In this document: piece by piece, positions 7,663 to 12,370 of the stretch
Layout: the number at the start of each line of letters is the position of its first letter
Position numbering within the stretch: position 1 is the first letter of the stretch
Source: CAYLRF01 sp964385995
Lineage (GTDB): Bacteria; Bacillota; Clostridia; Lachnospirales; Lachnospiraceae
Length of the DNA: 12,370 nucleotides
Direction: 5' to 3'
NCBI GenBank assembly: GCA_964385995.1
Contig: CAYLRF010000045.1
Location: forward strand, 1 to 12,370
Translations under genes and position numbers: made by a program
The notes under the pieces: model-generated
The model's input: the letters and a program-made list of their open reading frames with translations, nothing else
What the model was told of the DNA's origin: nothing
The model's database searches: none

Positions 7663-8763
7663 ATGAAGATCCGGATGAGGCATAAAGACATGCGTGAAAA
7701 AAAGAACGTTCCGAAAAGTCAAAAAAAGTCAAATCACATAAAGAGATTCATCAAAATCGCGGTGAGCGTGTTTATCATCGCGGGAGTCATTTTCCTGCTT
7801 CAAAAGCTCTTCGTCCCCAAATACGCCGACGATACGGTAGAGGGCTCGCTTGTCGCGGAATACTACGGCGACGAAAAGGATCACGACGTCATTTTCGTGG
7901 GCGACTGCGAGGTGTATGAGAATTTCTCTCCCGTCACTCTCTGGAAAGAGTACGGCATAAACAGTTACATTCGCGGCAGTGCGCAGCAATACATCTGGCA
8001 GTCCTATTACATGCTCGAGGATACGCTTCGCTACGAGACGCCGAAGGCGGTTATTTTTAACGTCCAGTCCCTTCAGTATGACGAGCCGCAAAGTGAGGCC
8101 TATAACCGCATGACTTTGGAAGGGATGAAATGGTCGCCCGTGAAGGTAAAGGCGATCAACGCCTCCATGATGCCGGAGGAGCATTTCATCGAGTACGTAT
8201 TTCCGATACTTCGCTATCATACCAGATGGAACGACTTAAAAGAATCGGATTTTAAATATATGTTTACGAGGAAAAAGGTCTCGCATAACGGATATTATAT
8301 GAGAACCGACGTAAAGTCCGCCCAAAATGTCCCCGAGGGAAGGCCGCTTGCGGATTACACTTTCGGAGACAGGGCCATGTCATATCTTGATAAGATGAGA
8401 GAGCTTTGCGATAAACACGGCATAAGACTGATTCTTATAAAGGCGCCGAGCCTGTATCCGTATTGGTATGACGAATATGAGAAGCAGGTTACGGATTACG
8501 CGAAAAAATACGGCCTTTCCTACATCAATTTTCTTAAGATTCAGGATGAGACAGGCATAGATTACGACACGGATACTTACGACGCGGGACTTCACATGAA
8601 TCTGTCGGGAGCCGAGAAACTGGCCCGTTATATGGGTGAATACCTAAGGACTGAAGTCGGACTTTCGGACCGCCGCGGCGAGAAGGAGCTTTCGGCGGCG
8701 TGGGAAGAAAAGATCGCCGATTATGAGGCGGACATAAGAAAGCAAAGTAATAAAAATCGGTGA
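7663..8763 (+). CDS. Membrane-anchored SGNH-like protein, DltD-like, with Cys at the nucleophile site
   Basis: A 366-residue protein with a very basic N-terminus (1-32), one membrane helix (about 29-50) and a large extracytoplasmic domain. The domain starts HDVIFVGDCEVYENFSP (74-90): strand plus GDC at the place where SGNH hydrolases have GDS, so Cys82 stands at the nucleophile position. RGSAQQ after residue 100 resembles SGNH block II, and DAGLHMNLSGAEKLA (307-321) with Asp307 and His311 resembles the C-terminal Asp/His block, although Asp is four rather than three residues before His. In the Dlt system DltD is the extracellular partner of DltB. The gene position right after the MBOAT gene supports a similar role. 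The start is uncertain: AGAGGT (7643-7648) lies 14 bases before 7663, and ATGs at 7675 and 7690 are also possible. Confidence 0.82.
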   Translation: MKIRMRHKDMREKKNVPKSQKKSNHIKRFIKIAVSVFIIAGVIFLLQKLFVPKYADDTVEGSLVAEYYGDEKDHDVIFVGDCEVYENFSPVTLWKEYGINSYIRGSAQQYIWQSYYMLEDTLRYETPKAVIFNVQSLQYDEPQSEAYNRMTLEGMKWSPVKVKAINASMMPEEHFIEYVFPILRYHTRWNDLKESDFKYMFTRKKVSHNGYYMRTDVKSAQNVPEGRPLADYTFGDRAMSYLDKMRELCDKHGIRLILIKAPSLYPYWYDEYEKQVTDYAKKYGLSYINFLKIQDETGIDYDTDTYDAGLHMNLSGAEKLARYMGEYLRTEVGLSDRRGEKELSAAWEEKIADYEADIRKQSNKNR

Positions 8764-8800
8764 CGGACGCGCCACCGGAATTTTCGGGAAGGGAGCGGCG

Positions 8801-10224
8801 ATGACGGGTATCTACGCGCTTGACATTTCCGCGGCGGGGGATCCTCTTGAGGACGGAGACGATCTCGGCAAGAACTTCTCTTACGGAAATTTGTCTGCCG
8901 TGGATGTCTGCGGCGGGGATTTGCCCCATGCGGATTCATTTGCCACGCGCGGTTTTAGCGGGGATTTGGTTGCCTCGGATGCGCCCCATGCGGATTTGTC
9001 CGGCGCGGATCGGTTCTCGGGTGAGAAGATCGATCCTTACGCGTATTTTAGCGTGCTTACGGATGAGCAGAAGCGCAGTGTCCTCTCCGCTAAGACTCCC
9101 CTCGCGAGGAGGATGAAATTCGCGTCCGCGCTTCTTTTAAATTATGTGTTTCGGCTTTACGGAAAAGACGTAAGAAGTATCAGGCGCGGGCGGCACGGGA
9201 AGCCCGAGGCGGACGGGATATATTTTAACATCGCCCATACCGCCGTCCCGATTTCAAACGGCGCCTTAAGGTCCGACGCGGCCTCCTGCCGGGAATTATC
9301 GGACGGGATGGTGATATGCGCCGTATCGGATACCCCCGTGGGGTGCGACATAGAGTCATGTGCGCGTCCGATAAAAAGCGGGACGGTAAACATGATGGCC
9401 GATCGGTTTTTATCCGCGGAGGAGAAGGCCTTCATATATGACGATAAAGGATTTGCGCCGGCCGTGCGGACAGTAAATACGGCCGACGTGACGTCAGCGT
9501 TCGAAGTATATAACGGCACGGGCGTTTCGGCGGGTCTAAAAGGTTCCCGCGCCGTAAAGTCAAGGTTTCTCCTTCTGTGGACAGTAAGGGAAAGTTATAT
9601 GAAGATGACGGGAGAGGGCCTTGGCCTTGCGCTTAATTCTTTCGAGACGCGGTTCGGCGAAGGCGGCGCGCGCGTATTAAGAGACGGCGTACCGCAGGCG
9701 TGCCGGATAATTACGTATTATCTAAGAAAATGCGGCTATTTCATTTCCGTCTGTGCGGCGTGTGAAGAGCGAGAAGAGACTGCTGCTGCGGGCAAATCAA
9801 ACGGTTCCGGCGCGGCGTGTGAAGAGGGAGAAGAGACCGCTCCGTGCAAATCAAGCGAGTCCGGCGCGGCGTGTGAAGAGGGAGAAGAGANNNNNNNNNN
9901 NNNNNNNNNNNNNNNNNNNNNNNNNNNNNNNNNNNNNNNNNNNNNNNNNNNNNNNNNNNNNNNNNNNNNNNNNNNNNNNNNNNNNNNNNNACCGCTCCGT
10001 GCAAATCAAGCGAGTCCGGCGCGGCGTGTGAAGAGGGAGAAGAGACTGCTCCGTGCAAATCAAGCGGTTCCGGTGCGGTTCGTGAAGAGGGAGAAGAGAT
10101 CACTGCAGGCAAATCAAGTGGCCCCGGCGTGGCGCACAAAGAGGGAAAAGAGAACGCCGCGCCGCATGATTTTGAGAGCCGGGTCATATTGACAAACGCG
10201 GATGACTTTCGTATATTACTTTGA
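8801..10224 (+). CDS. 4'-phosphopantetheinyl transferase with insertions and a repeat tail, interrupted by an assembly gap
   Basis: A Sfp/AcpT-type transferase that would move phosphopantetheine from CoA to the carrier protein. Landmarks: MTGIYALDIS start; GRHGKPEADGIYFNIAHT (130-147); GCDIE (181-185) with metal ligands Asp183 and Glu185; FLSAEEKAF (203-211); and WTVRESYMK (260-268) with Glu264 and Lys268, where Arg263 replaces the usual first Lys. Extra material interrupts this core: residues about 12-76 (pentapeptide-like), 148-168 and 212-255, plus an 18-residue repeat tail from residue 319. The 100-N gap at 9891-9990 falls in the tail. Reading straight through the Ns shifts frame and ends at 10192. 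The repeat frame instead resumes at 9991 and ends at the TGA at 10222-10224, so the stop is placed there. AAGGGAG (8789-8795) marks the start. Confidence 0.82.
8885..9019 (+). repeat. Nine 15-bp tandem units coding pentapeptide-like repeats
   Basis: Nine consecutive 15-base units without indels encode GNLSA, VDVCG, GDLPH, ADSFA, TRGFS, GDLVA, SDAPH, ADLSG and ADRFS (residues 29-73 of the phosphopantetheinyl transferase). Position 2 is Asp in seven units, Asn in one and Arg in one. DNA units share a GCGGATTTG-like core, and GCCCCATGCGGATT recurs 60 bases apart, equal to four units. The pattern resembles degenerate pentapeptide repeats; the central position is Leu in only four of nine, so a beta-helix is not assured. 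Confidence 0.7.
9755..10182 (+). repeat. 54-bp tandem repeat array (18-residue acidic units)
   Basis: Units begin at 9755 (57 bases), 9812, 9866 (broken by the N run), then 10021, 10075 and 10129. The best conserved unit reads AACEEGEETAPCKSSESG, with five Glu, one Lys and two Cys. The first and the last two units have drifted: the 10075 unit has Arg in place of Cys, and the 10129 unit has lost both Cys. Because the period is a multiple of three, several other frames are also open; only the CEEGEE frame continues from the transferase core. True copy number is unknown because of the gap. Confidence 0.9.
9891..9990. other. 100-N assembly gap of nominal length
   Basis: Exactly 100 Ns sit inside the 54-bp repeat array. 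The 55 bases before the gap (9836-9890) are identical to the 55 bases after it (9991-10045). The reading frame requires the real gap to leave remainder 2 when divided by 3, whereas 100 leaves 1. The real interval is therefore either an overlap of the two contig ends or an unknown number of extra 54-bp units. Confidence 0.95.
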
Positions 10225-10239
10225 AAAGTCGCGGCATAA

Positions 10240-11094
10240 ATGAAAGGAAATCCCAGGGATATGATCGGCGAAAAGGCAAGGGAAGAGATTTTAAATACGG
10301 CGGAGAAGTTAGAAGCCTCGAAGACGGCTTTAAGCGCCGAGACGCGGCTTCCGGACAGACAGGAGATATACGGGATTGTTGACGATCTTTATCGGATCAC
10401 ATTTTCGGAATATCTGCCGGAGACAGGACCTTTAAAAGATATGCTTTTCACGCTTTACGGGCGGCTCGCGGGCCAGATCGGCGTCGCTGTTTCCGGGAAA
10501 CGTGATGTGGAAGATCTCGTTTTGACATTTATCGGGAAGATTCCGGAGGTTCGTGAAATGCTCATGGAGGATGTCGAGGCTCATTTATCAGGAGATCCCG
10601 CCGCGAAATCGAGAGAGGAAGTCATCCTCGCCTATCCCGGACTTTACGCCATTTTCGTATACAGATACGCGCATATACTGTATCGGATGAATGTACCGAT
10701 GATTCCCCGCATAATGAGCGAATACGCCCACGGAAAGACGGGGATAGACATAAATCCCGGCGCGAAGATAGGCAGGTATCTTTTTATCGATCACGGTACG
10801 GGTGTGGTTATCGGTGAGACGGCCGTCATAGGCGACGGGGTGCGTATTTACCAGGGCGTTACCATCGGGGCTCTTTCCACCAGGAAGGGTCAGCTGCTCG
10901 CGGGAGTCAAGCGCCATCCCACCATCGAGGACAACGTGATAATCTACGCGAACGCCACCATCTTAGGCGGTGACACCGTCATCGGAAGCAACGTGACCGT
11001 GGCGGGAAATACCTTCGTCACCGAGTCGATACCCTCCGACTCTAAGGTGATGACCAAGATGCCGGAACTGAAAGTGAAAGGTTACGGCGAGTGA
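10240..11094 (+). CDS. cysE: Serine O-acetyltransferase, EpsC-type
   Basis: A 284-residue enzyme that acetylates serine with acetyl-CoA to give O-acetylserine, the precursor of cysteine. The N-terminal helical region (1-135) is of the longer EpsC type. The C-terminal left-handed beta-helix shows hexapeptide repeats, with TGIDINPGAKIG (167-178), DHGTGVVIGE (184-193) and GVTIGALS. Asp170 and His185 match the catalytic Asp143 and His158 of E. coli CysE, including the 15-residue spacing. The ATG at 10240 lacks a good ribosome binding site; an in-frame ATG at 10261 has AAAGGA at 10244-10249, about 11 bases upstream, and may be the true start. It begins 15 bases after the transferase stop and overlaps the MFS gene by 4 bases, so all three are probably cotranscribed. 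Confidence 0.93.
   Translation: MKGNPRDMIGEKAREEILNTAEKLEASKTALSAETRLPDRQEIYGIVDDLYRITFSEYLPETGPLKDMLFTLYGRLAGQIGVAVSGKRDVEDLVLTFIGKIPEVREMLMEDVEAHLSGDPAAKSREEVILAYPGLYAIFVYRYAHILYRMNVPMIPRIMSEYAHGKTGIDINPGAKIGRYLFIDHGTGVVIGETAVIGDGVRIYQGVTIGALSTRKGQLLAGVKRHPTIEDNVIIYANATILGGDTVIGSNVTVAGNTFVTESIPSDSKVMTKMPELKVKGYGE
11091..11094 (+). promoter_or_regulatory. GTGA start/stop overlap (translational coupling)
   Basis: The GTG start of the MFS gene and the TGA stop of the serine acetyltransferase gene overlap in GTGA, a standard arrangement for coupled translation. Confidence 0.8.
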
Positions 11095-12329
11095 AATACA
11101 AAAGAACGGTACTTGCCTGTTATCTGGGATTTATGACTCAGTCGGTCTGCGCCGTATTTGTCCCGCTGCTTTATATGACATTTTACCGCGAATACGGGAT
11201 TTCATTCGGCAGGCTGTCCTTAATATCCGCCGTTTTCTTTCTGACGCAGATTCTGGTCGATTTTTTCTGCGGCAAGGTCGCGGGCCGGATCGGATACAGG
11301 CCGTGTATCATCGCGGCCGAGATCGCTTCGGGGCTGGGACTTATACTGCTTGCCGTGCTTCCCGGGCTTTTGCCGTCGCCCTTCGCGGGGATTTTAATCT
11401 GCGTCGTCATATATGCCGTGGGCGGAGGGATTACCGAGGTGCTCGGAAGTCCCATCATAGAGGCGTGCCCGTTTGAGAACAAGCAGGGCATGATGAGCCT
11501 TTTGCATTCGTCGTACAGCTGGGGCTGCGTAGTCGTAATACTCTTCTCGACACTGTTTTTCTCCGTGTTCGGATTGGATAAGTGGCGTATCCTTATCTGC
11601 CTTTGGGCGCTCATCCCGCTTTTCAACATCATAAATTTCGCCGTCTGCCCGATCGAAAAGCTCGTCGAAGAAGAAAAAAGCATGTCGATGGGACAGCTCT
11701 TTAAGACCGGGACGTTTAGGATTTGTCTGCTGCTCATGGTATGCGCGGGCGCATCCGAGGTCGCGATGGCGCAATGGGCGTCGGCGTTCGCGGAATCCGC
11801 GCTGCACGTGTCAAAGGCCGTGGGTGACCTCGCGGGGCCGTGCGGTTTCGCGCTGTTTATGGCTCTAAGCCGCACTTTCTACGGCAAATACGGAGAGAAA
11901 ATCGATCTGACGGTATTTATGATCGTATCCGGCCTCCTGTGTCTCGTAAGCTATCTTACGGCGGGGCTTTCACACTCGCCGGTCTTCGGACTCATAGGCT
12001 GCGCACTCTGCGGCTTTTCCGTCGGTATCATGTGGCCCGGCACTATAAGTATTTCCTCTAAGATAATGCCGACGGGAGGCACGGCCCTGTTCGCTCTTCT
12101 CGCGCTCGCGGGAGATGTGGGCGCGGCGGTGGGACCCGCCATCGTCGGCAATGTCTCGCAAGCGGCGAAAGATAACCTGCGGGCGGGAGTGCTTGCCGGG
12201 GTGGGATTTCCGGTCGTGCTTGTCATCTGCGTGCTTTCACTGAGAAAGAAATACAGGCGGTCGTTATTATTCATGGACCGGTCTGACGGGAAAATCTCCG
12301 GGCGGGGTGACCGCCGGGAAACTTCGTAA
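11091..12329 (+). CDS. MFS transporter
   Basis: A 412-residue major facilitator superfamily protein with about 12 hydrophobic segments and a polar central loop (about 185-205, rich in Glu and Lys) dividing the two halves. The loop between helices 2 and 3 reads GKVAGRIGYR (61-70), the MFS signature loop. The C-terminus is basic and hydrophilic (RKKYRR onward). Translation starts at GTG 11091, sharing GTGA with the stop of the serine acetyltransferase gene, with AAAGG at 11077-11081 as binding site. Substrate is unknown. The tight coupling to a serine acetyltransferase suggests, but does not show, transport of a related metabolite. No clear terminator follows. The last 41 bases (12330-12370) are AT-rich and hold no gene. 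Confidence 0.9.
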   Translation: MKYKRTVLACYLGFMTQSVCAVFVPLLYMTFYREYGISFGRLSLISAVFFLTQILVDFFCGKVAGRIGYRPCIIAAEIASGLGLILLAVLPGLLPSPFAGILICVVIYAVGGGITEVLGSPIIEACPFENKQGMMSLLHSSYSWGCVVVILFSTLFFSVFGLDKWRILICLWALIPLFNIINFAVCPIEKLVEEEKSMSMGQLFKTGTFRICLLLMVCAGASEVAMAQWASAFAESALHVSKAVGDLAGPCGFALFMALSRTFYGKYGEKIDLTVFMIVSGLLCLVSYLTAGLSHSPVFGLIGCALCGFSVGIMWPGTISISSKIMPTGGTALFALLALAGDVGAAVGPAIVGNVSQAAKDNLRAGVLAGVGFPVVLVICVLSLRKKYRRSLLFMDRSDGKISGRGDRRETS

Positions 12330-12370
12330 TATAGTATCATTTTTGCTTAAGATAGTAAATGAATTTCAGA

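Noticed and set aside
9755..10182. CRISPR array
   Set aside because: The repeats are contiguous, without unique spacers, in phase with a coding frame.
9753..10192. Alternative frames through the repeat array on both strands (Lys/Arg-rich and Leu/Pro/His-rich repeats)
   Set aside because: A 54-bp period keeps every stop-free frame open. Only the acidic CEEGEE frame continues from the transferase core and reaches a natural stop at 10224.
12297..12345. GC-rich hairpin at the end of the MFS gene followed at a distance by TTTTT
   Set aside because: The stem (GGCGG/CCGCC at 12301-12315) lies inside the coding region and the T-run is more than 20 bases away, so it does not meet the form of an intrinsic terminator.

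Overview
The window looks like a contig from a moderately GC-rich Firmicute of class Clostridia, most likely a Lachnospiraceae-type gut or rumen bacterium, possibly a metagenome-assembled genome. This is inferred from protein style (DUF4190/DUF2752 neighbours, an EpsC-type serine acetyltransferase, clostridial-type adenylation and SGNH proteins), AGGAGG-like ribosome binding sites, and a 100-N scaffold gap. All twelve supported genes lie on the + strand with short gaps or overlaps. No tRNA, rRNA, CRISPR array, insertion sequence or convincing intrinsic terminator was found.

Region by region. (1) 1-1659: the 3' end of a small DUF4190-like membrane protein, a DUF2752 membrane protein with a CPGCGGTR motif, and a PAP2-type lipid phosphatase. 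(2) 1706-2425: endonuclease III (nth). (3) 2447-3466: a membrane-anchored protein with an Ig-like domain and a transglutaminase-like domain carrying a Cys/His/Asp triad. (4) 3471-10224: the core of the window, a Dlt-like aminoacylation locus. In order it holds an amino-acid adenylation enzyme (DltA-like), a carrier protein (DltC-like), a lipoprotein, an MBOAT acyltransferase (DltB/AlgI-like), a membrane-anchored SGNH/DltD-like protein and a 4'-phosphopantetheinyl transferase. (5) 10240-12329: serine O-acetyltransferase and an MFS transporter, overlapping by 4 bases.

How the genes may work together (inference from families): the transferase primes Ser44 of the carrier protein. The adenylation enzyme activates an amino acid and loads it on the carrier. 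The MBOAT protein passes the acyl group across the membrane, and the DltD-like protein and the lipoprotein act on the outer face to esterify a cell-envelope polymer. The order A-C-lipoprotein-B-D differs from canonical dltABCD. The adenylation enzyme lacks the Cys that DltA has in its substrate pocket, and the DltD-like protein has Cys where SGNH enzymes have Ser. The substrate and acceptor polymer are therefore open questions.

The strangest gene is the phosphopantetheinyl transferase. Its normal core is swollen by a 135-bp, 15-bp-period pentapeptide-like insertion near the N-terminus, further linker insertions, and a C-terminal tail of 18-residue acidic, Cys-containing repeats. The assembly breaks inside that tail. 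The two sides of the 100-N gap share an exact 55-base sequence, and the reading frame through the Ns is wrong: the repeat frame continues after the gap and stops at 10224.
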